64,000 nt of DNA, from positions 29,708-93,707 of the forward strand of contig NZ_SDPN01000015.1 of the NCBI RefSeq assembly GCF_004134825.1. Reading direction: 5' to 3'. Positions 36,176 to 45,996 of this stretch are shown here, one piece after another. The DNA is from Agromyces albus (GTDB lineage Bacteria; Actinomycetota; Actinomycetes; Actinomycetales; Microbacteriaceae). A model generated the notes under the pieces. That model searched no databases. It was not told the origin of the DNA and was given only the letters and a program-made list of their open reading frames with translations. Position 1 is the first letter of the stretch, and each line of letters begins with the position of its first letter. The translations under genes were made by a program, and so were the position numbers.

Positions 36176-37282
36176 TCATGCGTCGACCGGCACGGCACTC
36201 ACCGTGCGATCGATCGTGCACTGGCCGAGCACGCGAGTGCCGACGTAGACGACGGCCGTCTGGCCGGGGGCGACACCGTCGAGCGGATGCTGCGGCGTCA
36301 CGACGAGCTCGCCGCCCGTGACGACCGCCACGGCCGGCACCGGGTCGGCGTGTGCACGGATCTGCACCTCGCACTCGAACGGCGTCGAGGCATCCGACGG
36401 CGGCTCGCCGGCCCAGGTGAACCGCGACCCGGCGATCTCGCCGATGGCGAGCGCCTCCTTCGGGCCGACGACGACGGTGTTGTCCTTCGGGCGCACCTCG
36501 AGCACGAAGCGCGGCCGGCCATCGGGCGCAGGGGTGCCGAGGTGGAGTCCGCGGCGCTGGCCGACGGTGAAGGCGTGCGCGCCCTCGTGCGACCCGACGA
36601 CGGCGCCGGTGCGGTCGACGACGTCGCCGGTGGCGGTGCCGACTCGCTCGGCGAGCCAGCCCTTCGTGTCGCCATCGGAGATGAAGCAGATGTCGTGCGA
36701 ATCGGGCTTCTGCGCGACCGAGAGGCCGCGCCGAGCCGCCTCGGCGCGCACGAGGTCTTTCGAGGGGGTGTCGCCGAGCGGGAAGTACGCGTGCTCGAGC
36801 TGCTCTGCGGTGAGGACGCCGAGCACGTAGCTCTGGTCTTTCGCCCAGGCGCTCGCCCGGTGCAGCTCCTTGTTGCCCGCGGCATCCGTCACGATCGAGG
36901 CGTAGTGGCCGGTCGCGACGGCGTCGAAGCCGAGCGCGAGGGCCTTCTCGAGGAGGGCCGCGAACTTGATGCGCTCATTGCAGCGCATGCACGGGTTCGG
37001 GGTGCGGCCGGCCGAGTACTCGGCGATGAAGTCGTCGACGACGTCGGCCTTGAACCGCTCGGAGAAGTCCCACACGTAGTAGGGGATGCCGAGGACGTTC
37101 GCGGCCCTCTGGGCGTCCATCGAGTCCTCGATCGTGCAGCAGCCGCGGCTGCCGGTGCGCAATGTGCCGGGCATGCGGCTGAGCGCGAGATGCACGCCGA
37201 CGACCTCGTGGCCGGCGTCGACGGCGCGCGCCGCAGCGACGGCGCTGTCGACGCCGCCGCTCATCGCAGCCAGAACCTTCAC
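36176..37282 (-). CDS. mnmA: tRNA-specific 2-thiouridylase
   Basis: Thiolates the wobble uridine of tRNA-Lys, Glu and Gln. The 368-residue PP-loop enzyme starts [20 protein letters not shown]. Catalytic cysteines are expected in the CCTIEDS and [12 protein letters not shown] regions, both present, and GHYAS follows. Sulfur comes from the cysteine desulfurase encoded directly upstream. The GTG at 37282 lies 6 nt after TACACT. Full length. Confidence 0.96.
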   Translation of the reverse strand: MKVLAAMSGGVDSAVAAARAVDAGHEVVGVHLALSRMPGTLRTGSRGCCTIEDSMDAQRAANVLGIPYYVWDFSERFKADVVDDFIAEYSAGRTPNPCMRCNERIKFAALLEKALALGFDAVATGHYASIVTDAAGNKELHRASAWAKDQSYVLGVLTAEQLEHAYFPLGDTPSKDLVRAEAARRGLSVAQKPDSHDICFISDGDTKGWLAERVGTATGDVVDRTGAVVGSHEGAHAFTVGQRRGLHLGTPAPDGRPRFVLEVRPKDNTVVVGPKEALAIGEIAGSRFTWAGEPPSDASTPFECEVQIRAHADPVPAVAVVTGGELVVTPQHPLDGVAPGQTAVVYVGTRVLGQCTIDRTVSAVPVDA

Positions 37283-37288
37283 CGTTCC

Positions 37289-37294
37289 AGTGTA
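37289..37294 (-). promoter_or_regulatory. -10 box TACACT for mnmA, leaderless
   Basis: Minus-strand TACACT, 6 nt (GGAACG), GTG at 37282. mnmA can thus be transcribed apart from the desulfurase gene. Confidence 0.5.
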
Positions 37295-37351
37295 CGCAAC
37301 CCCGCCTGAGCACCGGCCGGACGGCAGCGAGCGCGCGGCCGCAGCGCCGAT

Positions 37352-38572
37352 CTAGCGGTCGAACGACGTGGCGCGTGCGGCGAGCCCGGCTCGCGAGGCC
37401 TGCGCATACGCGCCGGGCAGCGCCGCGAGGAACGCGTCGACGTCGGCTTCGGTCGAACCATGGCCGATCGTGATGCGGAGCGCACCGCGTGCGTCGGTCT
37501 CCGAGCGCCCCATGGCCATCAGCACGTGCGAGGGCTCGGGCACGCCGGCCTGGCACGCGGATCCGGTCGACACGGCGACGCCGGCGGCGTCGAGCAGGAA
37601 GAGAAGCGAGTCGCCCTCGCATCCCGTGAAGGAGAGATGCACGTTGCCGGGCAGCCGTCCGTCGGGGTCGGGGTCGCCGCTCAGCCGCGCCTCGGGCACT
37701 TCGGCGAGCGCGCCCGAGATGACGCGGTCGCGCAACGCCGACATGCGCCGGGCGTCGGCCTCGAGCCGGGCTGCGACGACGGATGCCGCGGCCGCGAACG
37801 ACGCGGCGGCCGCCACGTCTTGCGTGCCCGAACGCACCTTGCGCTGCTGCCCGCCACCGTGGATGAGCGGTTCGACTGCCGCCGACCGGTCGAGCACGAG
37901 GGCGCCGATGCCCGCCGGGCCGCCGATCTTGTGCGCCGAGACGCTGAGGGCGACGATCCCTGTGCCGGGTGCAGCGCCCGTCGACCGTCGAAGACCGTGC
38001 ACGTCGATGGGCAACTGGCCGTAGGCGGCGATCGCGTCGACGTGCAGCGGCACTCCGGCACGCGCCGTGAGCCGGGCGACCTCCTCGACCGGCTGGATCG
38101 TGCCGACCTCGTTGTTGGCCCAGAGCATCGTGACGAGAGCCACGGATGCCCCGTCGCGGGTGAGCGCCGCCTCGAGCGCGTCGAGGCGGATCCGTCCGAG
38201 CTCGTCGAGCGGGATCTCCTCGACGAGTGCGCCGTCGTGCTCGGCGAGCCACTCGACGGTGTCGACGGTGGCGTGGTGCTCGCCGGCCGGCACGAGCAGG
38301 CGCGGGCGCGAGGCATCCGCCTGCCGGTGCCACCAGAGGCCCTTGATCGCGAGGTTCACGGCTTCAGTGCCGCTGCCCGTGAAGACGACTTCGATGCCGT
38401 CGGCGCCGAGCGTGGCGGCGACCTGCTCGCGCGACTCCTCGAGCAGGCGCTTCGCCTGCTGGCCGGCACTGTGGATGGAAGCCGGGTTGCCGACGACGGC
38501 GAGGGCTCCGGTGAGCGCCTCGATGGCCTCGGGCAGCATCGGGGTGGTCGCGGCGTGGTCGAGGTAGACCAT
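37352..38572 (-). CDS. Cysteine desulfurase (NifS/IscS class V aminotransferase)
   Basis: PLP enzyme of 406 residues that removes sulfur from cysteine and probably supplies MnmA. Conserved parts are MVYLDHAATTPMLPEA, the PLP region AGEHHATVDTVEWL, the Lys in SVSAHKIGGPAGIGALVLD, and the sulfur-accepting loop SACQAGVPEPSHVL. The short loop is IscS/NifS-like rather than SufS-like. The ATG at 38572 has AAGGAG upstream; upstream in-frame sequence is rejected. Adjacent mnmA supports its role in tRNA thiolation. Confidence 0.94.
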   Translation of the reverse strand: MVYLDHAATTPMLPEAIEALTGALAVVGNPASIHSAGQQAKRLLEESREQVAATLGADGIEVVFTGSGTEAVNLAIKGLWWHRQADASRPRLLVPAGEHHATVDTVEWLAEHDGALVEEIPLDELGRIRLDALEAALTRDGASVALVTMLWANNEVGTIQPVEEVARLTARAGVPLHVDAIAAYGQLPIDVHGLRRSTGAAPGTGIVALSVSAHKIGGPAGIGALVLDRSAAVEPLIHGGGQQRKVRSGTQDVAAAASFAAAASVVAARLEADARRMSALRDRVISGALAEVPEARLSGDPDPDGRLPGNVHLSFTGCEGDSLLFLLDAAGVAVSTGSACQAGVPEPSHVLMAMGRSETDARGALRITIGHGSTEADVDAFLAALPGAYAQASRAGLAARATSFDR

Positions 38573-38686
38573 GACTGCTCCTTCCCGTGTGTTCGTGCGG
38601 TGAGCGCTCTCAACGGTGCCGGGCTGCGGGCGTGGTACTGGCTGCCGACGAGGTGACGGCGTCGCTTCGGGCGTCTTCCTACGAAC

Positions 38687-38693
38687 TACTGTA
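38687..38693. promoter_or_regulatory. Symmetric -10 core TACTGTA between cysteine desulfurase and glgX
   Basis: TACTGT on the + strand is 7 nt before the glgX ATG at 38700. TACAGT on the - strand points to the desulfurase gene with a leader of about 108 nt. Confidence 0.45.
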
Positions 38694-38699
38694 GATCGC

Positions 38700-40763
38700 A
38701 TGTCCGCGCCCGACCCCCTCCGCGACCTCGGCGTCCAGGCCGATGCCGACGGCGGCCGCATCCGAATCTGGTCAGAGAACGCGACCTCCGTCGACCTTGT
38801 CATCTTCGATCCGAACGACCTCGAATGGGCGACCCACCGCGTCGCGCTCGAGCGCGACGACCACGGCGTCTGGCAGGGGGCATCAGAGGCGCTCGTACCG
38901 GGAACCAGCTACGGCCTGCGGGTCGACGGCCCGGCCGGCCCCCCGCACGCGTTCAACCCGGTGCACACCCTCCTCGATCCCTACGCACGCGGCCTCTCCC
39001 CCGCCGACGACGGCTCGTGGCGCGGCGCAGTGCTCGGCAACCACCTGGACTGGGGCGACTCGGCGAAGCCTCGCGTGCCGCTCGATCACACCGTCGTGTA
39101 CGAGACCCACGTGCGCGGGTTCAGCAAGCTGAATCCCGCGATCCCCGAGGAGCTGCGCGGCACCTACGCGGGGCTCGCACACGACTCCTCACTCGAATAC
39201 CTCACGAACCTCGGCGTGACGACAGTCGAACTGCTGCCCGTGCACGCGTTCGTTCCCGAAGCGCGTCTGATCCGCCAGGGCAAGACGAACTACTGGGGCT
39301 ACAACACGCTCTCGTTCTTCGCCCCGCACGCACCCTACGCGTCGGCGACCGCGCAGGCCGCAGGCCCCGAGGCCGTCCGGCGCGAGTTCGCGGGCATGGT
39401 GAAGCGACTGCACGAAGCGGGCCTCGAGGTCATGCTCGACGTCGTCTACAACCACACGGCGGAGGAAGGGCGTGAAGGGCCGGTCTTCTCGTTCCGCGGC
39501 ATCGACAACGGCTCCTACTACCGGCACGACGCGCACGGCCGCTACGTCGACACGACCGGATGCGGCAACACCCTCGACTTCGGCCGCGACGCACCCGTGC
39601 GCCTCGTGCTCGACTCGATGCGCTACTTCGCCGAGGAACTGCAGGTCGACGGATTCCGCCTCGACCTCGCCGCCACCCTGGCTCGCGACGACCACGGAGG
39701 CTTCACGCCCGAGCATCCGCTGCTGCGCGGAATGCTCGAGGATCCCGTGATCAGCACCACGAAGCTCATCGCCGAGCCGTGGGACGTCGGCCCGGGCGGC
39801 TGGCAGACCGGCAACTTCCCCGCAGGCTTCACCGAGTGGAACGACCGCTACCGCGACCGCATGCGCGACTTCTGGCTCGGCGACCTGCGCCGGGAACGCG
39901 AGACCGGCACCGCCAGCAGCGGCATCGGCCGCTTCGCGACCCGACTGGCCGGTTCGGCGAACACGTTCTCGAACGAGCGCGGACCCCTCGCGAGCCTCAA
40001 CTTCATCACCGCGCACGACGGGTTCACCCTCGCCGACCTCACGTCCTACGACGTCAAGCACAACCTCGGCAACGGCGAGCACAACCGCGACGGCACCGAC
40101 AGCAACAACTCCTACAACCACGGCGTCGAGGGCGACACGGCAGACCGGGCGATCCGCGCGGCGCGACGGCGGAGCATCCGGAACCTCCTCGGCACGCTGC
40201 TGCTGTCGGCCGGCGTGCCGATGCTCACCGCGGGCGACGAGTTCGGCCGCAGCCAGCGCGGCAACAACAACGCGTACTGCCACGACTCAGAGCTCACCTG
40301 GCTCGCGTGGGAGTCCGCGGGCCGCCCGCGCTCGGCGCCCGACCTGCTCGCGACCACGAGGCGCCTCATCCGCTTGCGCGCCGAGAACCCCGCGCTGCGT
40401 CCCGTGCGCTTCGGCCGCATCGGCGAGGCGACGCCGAGCGCGTCGCAGATGGACTGGTTCAACGCCGACGGCACCACGATGACGATCGACGACTGGAACT
40501 CCCCAGAGGAGCGCACGCTGCAGTACCTCGCGGCATCGACGCCCGAGTTCGAGGCGTTCAACCGCATCCTCCTCGTCGTGCACGCGCACGAGTCCGAGGT
40601 CGAGCTCGTGCTCGCCGAGCACGCAGGGGTCTCCGGATACACGCTCCTGTGGGACTCCGCCGATGAGGCGCCGACGGATGCCTCGATCGACCACGCTCCC
40701 GGCGATCGCATCACGATGACCGGCCCGTCGATGCGGCTGTTCCGGGCGCACGCGAGCGAGTGA
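38700..40763 (+). CDS. glgX: Glycogen debranching enzyme (isoamylase type)
   Basis: GH13 enzyme that hydrolyses alpha-1,6 branches of glycogen limit dextrins. The 687 residues contain an N-terminal CBM48 domain (GGRIRIWSENATSVDLVIFD) and the catalytic barrel. Key motifs are VYETHVRGFS, MLDVVYNHTAEE, VDGFRLDLAATLARD (nucleophile Asp), TKLIAEPWDVGPGG (acid Glu), FITAHDGFTLADL (third Asp) and NNNAYCHDSELTWL. The ATG at 38700 is 7 nt after a -10 box; no ribosome binding site. Its stop overlaps the ybaK start. Confidence 0.95.
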   Translation: MSAPDPLRDLGVQADADGGRIRIWSENATSVDLVIFDPNDLEWATHRVALERDDHGVWQGASEALVPGTSYGLRVDGPAGPPHAFNPVHTLLDPYARGLSPADDGSWRGAVLGNHLDWGDSAKPRVPLDHTVVYETHVRGFSKLNPAIPEELRGTYAGLAHDSSLEYLTNLGVTTVELLPVHAFVPEARLIRQGKTNYWGYNTLSFFAPHAPYASATAQAAGPEAVRREFAGMVKRLHEAGLEVMLDVVYNHTAEEGREGPVFSFRGIDNGSYYRHDAHGRYVDTTGCGNTLDFGRDAPVRLVLDSMRYFAEELQVDGFRLDLAATLARDDHGGFTPEHPLLRGMLEDPVISTTKLIAEPWDVGPGGWQTGNFPAGFTEWNDRYRDRMRDFWLGDLRRERETGTASSGIGRFATRLAGSANTFSNERGPLASLNFITAHDGFTLADLTSYDVKHNLGNGEHNRDGTDSNNSYNHGVEGDTADRAIRAARRRSIRNLLGTLLLSAGVPMLTAGDEFGRSQRGNNNAYCHDSELTWLAWESAGRPRSAPDLLATTRRLIRLRAENPALRPVRFGRIGEATPSASQMDWFNADGTTMTIDDWNSPEERTLQYLAASTPEFEAFNRILLVVHAHESEVELVLAEHAGVSGYTLLWDSADEAPTDASIDHAPGDRITMTGPSMRLFRAHASE

Positions 40764-41272
40764 TGGCCAAGCGAGCGGATGCCTCGGCCGGCACCCCCGC
40801 GACCGCGGCACTCGCTCGCGCGGGCATCGCGTTCTCGACCCACGCCTACGAGCACGATCCCCGCGCCGCCGCATACGGCCTCGAAGCCGCCGAGAAGCTC
40901 GGCCTCGACCCGGCGCGAGTGTTCAAGACCCTGCTCGCGAGCGTCGACGGCGAGCTCGCGGTCGCGATCGTTCCCGTCGCGCTGCAGCTCGACCTGAAGG
41001 CGCTCGCGCACGCGCTCGGCGCAAAACGCGCCGAGATGGCCGATCCGGCGCTCGCCGCGCGCAAGACCGGCTACGTCGTCGGCGGCATCAGCCCGATCGG
41101 GCAGAAGACGGCCCTCCCGACGGTGCTCGACGAGTCGGCCATCCTCCACGAGACGATCTACGTCTCGGGAGGCCGCCGCGGCCTCGACCTCGGGATCGCG
41201 CCCGACGACCTCCTCGCGGTGACCGGCGGGCGCTACGCGGCGATCGCCCGATCTCGCGCCTCGTCGGGCTGA
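40763..41272 (+). CDS. ybaK: Cys-tRNA(Pro)/Cys-tRNA(Cys) deacylase
   Basis: Editing protein that hydrolyses mischarged Cys-tRNA(Pro). The 169-residue YbaK/ProX domain contains the conserved DPRAAAYGLEAAEKLGLDP and RVFKTLLASVDG (Lys), the core KTGYVVGGISPIGQK and ETIYVSGGRRGLDLGIAPDDL. The ATG at 40763 overlaps the glgX stop; a GTG one codon earlier is also possible. Functionally unrelated to glycogen metabolism; coupled only by position. Confidence 0.94.
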   Translation: MAKRADASAGTPATAALARAGIAFSTHAYEHDPRAAAYGLEAAEKLGLDPARVFKTLLASVDGELAVAIVPVALQLDLKALAHALGAKRAEMADPALAARKTGYVVGGISPIGQKTALPTVLDESAILHETIYVSGGRRGLDLGIAPDDLLAVTGGRYAAIARSRASSG

Positions 41273-41306
41273 CGGGCCGACGGCAGCCGGCGCGAGCGCG
41301 TCAGCC
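41267..41306. terminator. Bidirectional hairpin holding both stop codons (ybaK / glgP)
   Basis: GGCTGACG (41267-41274) and CGTCAGCC (41299-41306) are perfectly complementary. The + strand ybaK stop (41270-41272) and the - strand glgP stop (41301-41303) lie in the two arms. A 24-nt loop holds a smaller GC hairpin. Confidence 0.55.
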
Positions 41307-43889
41307 GGCGACCGCCACGAGGCCGAGTTCGGCAGTGCTCAGGAGCAGCGGATGCCGCGGCACGGCGCGCACCGTGTAGCCGAACGCGCCGGCGCGGTCG
41401 AGCACGACCGTTCCCGTGTAGAGGCGCGGCTCGCCTGACGTGGCGTCGCCCGCGTTTTCGGGTGACCCGGGGTTCGACACCGCCGGCGTGAGCACCGCGT
41501 GCCGCACCCCGTCGATCGTGTCGCCGTCGTGGCTGCGCCCGTACGCGACCTCGACCGAGACGTCGTCGGGTGCGAGTCCGTCGAGCCCGACATATGCCCG
41601 CAAGTGCAGCTCGTCGCCGACATGCGGCTCCTCGACGCCGCCGGACTCGACGTGCACCACCTGCACCCCGGGCCACGCCTGGCGCACCTTGGCGCTCCAC
41701 GCCGCGAGCTCGCGGGCGCCGCGAGCGTTGTCGGCCAACACGGCAGCTGCATGCTCCGCCGCCGGGCGGTAGAGCTCCTCGACGTACTGCTTCACCATGC
41801 GGTCGGCGCCGAGCTCGGGGGCGAGCGTCGCGAGCGTCTGCCGTACCCGGCGCACCCATTCCCTCGGCACGCCGTCGCCGTCGCGCTCGTAGTAGCGGGT
41901 CGCGACGCGGTGCTCGAGCAGGTCGTAGAGCGCTGCCGCCTCGAGGGCGTCGCGCTCGGTGGCGTCGCCCGCGGCATCCGCCGACGGGATCACCCAGCCG
42001 TAGTCGTCGCCCGCGTACTCGGCCCACCAGCCGTCGAGGATCGACAGGTTCAGCGCGCCGTTCATCGCGGCCTTCATGCCCGACGTTCCACACGCCTCGA
42101 GCGGCCGCAGCGGGTTGTTGAGCCACACGTCGCAACCCGGGTAGAGCATCTCGGCCATGCCCATGTCGTAGTCGGGCAGGAACACGATGCGCTCGCGCAG
42201 CTCGGGCTGCTGCGCGAACTGCACGAGCTGCTGGATGAGCCGCTTTCCCTCGTCGTCGGCCGGATGCGACTTGCCCGCGATCACCAATTGCACGGGCCGT
42301 TCGGCGTTCGTGAGGATCGCCGTCAGCCGCTTGGGGTCGTGCAGCATGAGCGTCAGCCGCTTGTAGGTCGGCACCCGGCGGGCGAACCCGACGGTGAGCG
42401 TGTCTGGATCGAGCACGCGGGAGATCCACGTGGGAACCGGGGAGCCCGGATGCTGCACCGCCCACGCCTCGGCGAGGCGCCGGCGAGCATCCTCCACGAG
42501 CTGCAGTCGCATGCCGCGCTTCACCGACCAGAACTCGCCGTCGCTGAGCGCGCCGCTCAGCCAGTCGGCGTGCTCGGTGTCACCGGTGCCGAGTCTCGAC
42601 TCGGCGAGGCCGAGAAGCGCGGGATCGGTCCACGTGGGCGCGTGGACCCCGTTCGTGATCGAGGTGATCGGCACTTCGGCGGCGTCGAATCCCGGCCAGA
42701 GGTCGCCGAACATGCGCCGGCTCACCTCGCCGTGCAGTTTCGAGACGCCGTTCGCGTGCTGCGCGAGCCGCAGGCCCATGACAGCCATGTTGAAGGCGCT
42801 CGTCTCGGGATCGGCACCGGGTTCGGCACCGAGCGCGAGCGCGTCGGCCGGGTCGACGCCCGGCAGGAGCGAGCTCGAGAGGTAGCGTTCGACGAGCTCG
42901 CGGTCGAAGCGGTCGATGCCCGCAGGCACGGGCGTGTGCGTGGTGAAGACCGTCCCGGCACGCACGACCTGCAGTGCCTCGGCGAACGTGAGGCCCTCTG
43001 CGATGTACGTCGAGATGCGCTCGAGCCCGAGGAACCCCGCGTGACCCTCGTTCATGTGGAACACGTCGGGAACGGGGCATCCGCTGAGCTCGGTCCACGC
43101 CCGCACGGCACGCGCGCCGCCGATGCCGAGCAGGAGCTCCTGCAGGAGCCGGTGCTCGCCGCCGCCGCCGTAGAGCCGGTCGGTGACCGAACGGAGCTCG
43201 TCGGTGTTCGCCGGGATGTCGGTGTCGAGCAGGAGCAGTGGGATGCGCCCGACCGATGCCTTCCAGACGCGGGCATGCAGCACACGATCCTCGGGCAGCG
43301 CGAGGGCGAGCTGCACGGGCGCGCCGTCGGGACGGCGCAGCACCGAGAGCGGCAGCCCGTCGGGGTCGAGCACGGGATAGCGCTCCTGCTGCCAGCCGTC
43401 GTCGCCGATGGCCTGCGCGAAGTACCCGGCCTTGTAGAAGAGCCCGACGCCGACGAGTGGCACGCCGAGATCGGATGCCGCCTTCAGGTGATCGCCCGCG
43501 AGGATGCCGAGCCCGCCCGAATACTGGGGCAGGGCCGCCGTGATGCCGAACTCGGGTGAGAAGTACGCAATCGTGCGGGGCGCCTCGGTGGCCAGGGTCT
43601 GGAACCAGCGCGGCTGCGAGAGGTACTCCTGCAGTTCGGCGCGCTCGCGCTCGGCCCACGCGACATACCCGGCGTCGGCCGCGAGCTCGTCGAGCCGGGC
43701 CGGGTCGACTTCGCCGAGGAACGCGACGGGGTCGCGATGGGAGCTGCGCCAGAGTTCGGGATCGATGTGCTCGAACAGCCGCCGGGTGGGCTCGTGCCAT
43801 GACCAGCGGAGGTTCCCGGCGAGTTCTTCCAGGGGGGCGAGCGTCGCGGGAACGACGGCTCGGACAGTGAACTTTCGGATCGGCTTCAC
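41301..43889 (-). CDS. glgP: Alpha-glucan phosphorylase
   Basis: Phosphorolyses alpha-1,4-glucan to glucose-1-phosphate. The 862 residues belong to the actinobacterial/archaeal GT35 subtype with an N-terminal DUF3417-like domain (LEELAGNLRWSWHEPTRRLF). Active-site parts include HMNEGHAGFLGLERI, TSITNGVHAPTW and the PLP lysine in ACGTSGMKAAMNGALNLSI. The C-terminus is extended by about 110 residues of beta-rich sequence. The GTG at 43889 is exactly 6 nt after TAATCT. Divergent from glgE. Confidence 0.95.
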   Translation of the reverse strand: MKPIRKFTVRAVVPATLAPLEELAGNLRWSWHEPTRRLFEHIDPELWRSSHRDPVAFLGEVDPARLDELAADAGYVAWAERERAELQEYLSQPRWFQTLATEAPRTIAYFSPEFGITAALPQYSGGLGILAGDHLKAASDLGVPLVGVGLFYKAGYFAQAIGDDGWQQERYPVLDPDGLPLSVLRRPDGAPVQLALALPEDRVLHARVWKASVGRIPLLLLDTDIPANTDELRSVTDRLYGGGGEHRLLQELLLGIGGARAVRAWTELSGCPVPDVFHMNEGHAGFLGLERISTYIAEGLTFAEALQVVRAGTVFTTHTPVPAGIDRFDRELVERYLSSSLLPGVDPADALALGAEPGADPETSAFNMAVMGLRLAQHANGVSKLHGEVSRRMFGDLWPGFDAAEVPITSITNGVHAPTWTDPALLGLAESRLGTGDTEHADWLSGALSDGEFWSVKRGMRLQLVEDARRRLAEAWAVQHPGSPVPTWISRVLDPDTLTVGFARRVPTYKRLTLMLHDPKRLTAILTNAERPVQLVIAGKSHPADDEGKRLIQQLVQFAQQPELRERIVFLPDYDMGMAEMLYPGCDVWLNNPLRPLEACGTSGMKAAMNGALNLSILDGWWAEYAGDDYGWVIPSADAAGDATERDALEAAALYDLLEHRVATRYYERDGDGVPREWVRRVRQTLATLAPELGADRMVKQYVEELYRPAAEHAAAVLADNARGARELAAWSAKVRQAWPGVQVVHVESGGVEEPHVGDELHLRAYVGLDGLAPDDVSVEVAYGRSHDGDTIDGVRHAVLTPAVSNPGSPENAGDATSGEPRLYTGTVVLDRAGAFGYTVRAVPRHPLLLSTAELGLVAVAG

Positions 43890-43895
43890 GGGTCA

Positions 43896-43901
43896 AGATT
43901 A
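43896..43901 (-). promoter_or_regulatory. -10 box TAATCT for glgP, leaderless
   Basis: Minus-strand TAATCT, 6 nt (TGACCC), GTG at 43889. Confidence 0.55.
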
Positions 43902-43959
43902 GGTGGGGTGCATGTCGAATGTGTGAACGGCCGGTCGCGACGCGAGCGCGATTCCGCGC

Positions 43960-43965
43960 TACGGT
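43960..43965 (+). promoter_or_regulatory. -10 box TACGGT for glgE, leaderless
   Basis: TACGGT, 6 nt (CGAAAC), GTG at 43972. Lies 59 nt from the divergent glgP box. Confidence 0.5.
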
Positions 43966-43971
43966 CGAAAC

Positions 43972-45996
43972 GTGACGACCAGCATCACCCTCGCAGGCCG
44001 AATTCCCGTGACGCGGCTCACCCCCGCCCTGCCCGACGACCGCTGGCGGCCGAAGGCCTACGAAGGCGAGGTCGTGCCGTTTCGTGCCACGGTGTTCCGA
44101 GAGGGGCACGATCAGGTCGGCGCCATGCTCGTGCTCACGAGCCCCTCGGGCGAGACTCGGCGTGAACGGATGTCTCCGCTGGCGCCCGGCACCGATCGCT
44201 GGGAGGCGCGAGTGCTCCTCGGCGAGACCGGCGAGTGGCGCTGGCACGTCACGGGCTTCGACGACGAGGTCGCCACGTGGCGTCACGATGCCGCGCTCAA
44301 GGTCGACGCCGGCGTCGACGTCGAGCTCATGTTCGAGATCGGCGCGCGGCTGCTCGACCGCGCGATCGCCGAGAAGTCCCGGCCGCTCGCCGTGCGGAAG
44401 CGCCTCACGTCGATCGCGAGCGGGCTGCGCGACGCTGCGGCATCCGTCGCCGTTCGCCGCCCCCTCATCGACGACCCTGCACTCGCCGAGTTCGAGACCC
44501 GCCCGCTCGCCCGCATCTCCACCGACTCCCCCGAGCACACGATCCTCGTCGAACGACGTCGCGCCGGCGTCGGCTCGTGGTACGAGTTCTTCCCCCGCTC
44601 CGAGGGCGCGAGACGCCTGAAAGACGGCAGATGGAAGAGCGGCACCTTCCGCACGGCGGCGAAGCGGCTCGACGGCGTCGCCGCGATGGGCTTCGACGTC
44701 GTGTACCTGCCGCCGATCCACCCGATCGGGGTCACGAACCGCAAAGGCGCGAACAACACGCTGAACCCCGGCCCCAATGATCCCGGTTCGCCCTGGGCGA
44801 TCGGCGGGCCGCTCGCCGACGGAACGCCCGGCGGGCACGACGCCGTGCATCCCGACCTCGGCACCCTCGCCGACTTCCGCGCATTCGTGCGCCGCGCCGG
44901 TGCCCTCGGCATCGAGATCGCCCTCGACCTCGCCCTGCAGGCCTCCCCCGACCACCCGTGGGTCGCCGAGCATCCCGAGTGGTTCACGCAATTGCCCGAT
45001 GGCACGATCCGCTATGCGGAGAACCCGCCGAAGAAGTACCAGGACATCTACCCGGTGAACTTCGACGACGACCCCGAGGGGATCTTCGACGAGGTGCTGC
45101 GCATCGTGCGGCACTGGATGAAGCAGGGCGTGCGCATCTTCCGCGTCGACAACCCCCACACGAAACCGCTCTCGTTCTGGGAGCGGCTGATCGCGACGGT
45201 CAACGCGGAGGACCCGGGCGTCGTGTTCCTCGCCGAGGCGTTCACGCGGCCCGCCATGATGCAGGCGCTCGCGATGGTCGGGTTCCAGCAGTCGTACTCC
45301 TACTTCACGTGGCGCAACACGAAGCGGGAGCTCGAGGAGTTCCTCTCCTCGGTCGCCGAGGACACCGCGGACTTCATGCGGCCGAACCTGTTCGTGAACA
45401 CCCCCGACATCCTCACCGAGTACCTGCAGTTCGGCGGCCCGGCTGCCTTCACCGTGCGAGCGACGATCGCCGCGACGGCGGCGCCGACCTGGGGCGTGTA
45501 CTCGGGCTTCGAGCTCTTCGAATCGGTCGCCAGGCCAGGTGCCGAAGAGGCGATCGACAACGAGAAGTACGAGTACAAGCCGCGCGACTTCGCCGGCGCC
45601 GAGCGCCAGGAGGGCCGGTCGCTCGCGCTGTATCTCGGCATCCTCAACGCCATCCGCGCGGCGCACCCGGCACTCGGGCAGCTGCGCAACATCCGTTTCC
45701 ACTCCAGCGACGACGAGTCGGTTCTCGTGTACTCGAAGCACCTCGACGGCCGCTTCACGCCGACGGGCGTCGATGACACCGTCATCGTCGTCGCGAACGT
45801 CGACCCGCACTCGGTCAGGGAGACGAAGGTGCACCTCGATCTCGCCGCGCTCGGGCTCGAGCCCGGCACCCGATTCGAGGCGGAAGACCTCGTCACCGGT
45901 CAACGCTGGGACTGGGGCGATTCGAACTACGTGCGGCTCGATGCGTTCACGCGCCCCGCGCACATCCTGCACGTGAGAAGGGGCCCCGATGCCTGA
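43972..45996 (+). CDS. glgE: Alpha-1,4-glucan:maltose-1-phosphate maltosyltransferase
   Basis: GH13_3 enzyme that adds maltosyl units from maltose-1-phosphate to alpha-glucan. The 674 residues comprise an N-terminal beta domain, a helical insert and the barrel. The nucleophile Asp lies in GVRIFRVDNPHTKPLSFWE, the acid Glu in VFLAEAFTRP, and the signature TNRKGANN is in the start of the barrel. The ORF overlaps glgB by 8 nt, so the two are co-translated. The maltose-1-phosphate source (TreS/Pep2 or GlgM) is not in the window. Confidence 0.96.
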   Translation: MTTSITLAGRIPVTRLTPALPDDRWRPKAYEGEVVPFRATVFREGHDQVGAMLVLTSPSGETRRERMSPLAPGTDRWEARVLLGETGEWRWHVTGFDDEVATWRHDAALKVDAGVDVELMFEIGARLLDRAIAEKSRPLAVRKRLTSIASGLRDAAASVAVRRPLIDDPALAEFETRPLARISTDSPEHTILVERRRAGVGSWYEFFPRSEGARRLKDGRWKSGTFRTAAKRLDGVAAMGFDVVYLPPIHPIGVTNRKGANNTLNPGPNDPGSPWAIGGPLADGTPGGHDAVHPDLGTLADFRAFVRRAGALGIEIALDLALQASPDHPWVAEHPEWFTQLPDGTIRYAENPPKKYQDIYPVNFDDDPEGIFDEVLRIVRHWMKQGVRIFRVDNPHTKPLSFWERLIATVNAEDPGVVFLAEAFTRPAMMQALAMVGFQQSYSYFTWRNTKRELEEFLSSVAEDTADFMRPNLFVNTPDILTEYLQFGGPAAFTVRATIAATAAPTWGVYSGFELFESVARPGAEEAIDNEKYEYKPRDFAGAERQEGRSLALYLGILNAIRAAHPALGQLRNIRFHSSDDESVLVYSKHLDGRFTPTGVDDTVIVVANVDPHSVRETKVHLDLAALGLEPGTRFEAEDLVTGQRWDWGDSNYVRLDAFTRPAHILHVRRGPDA

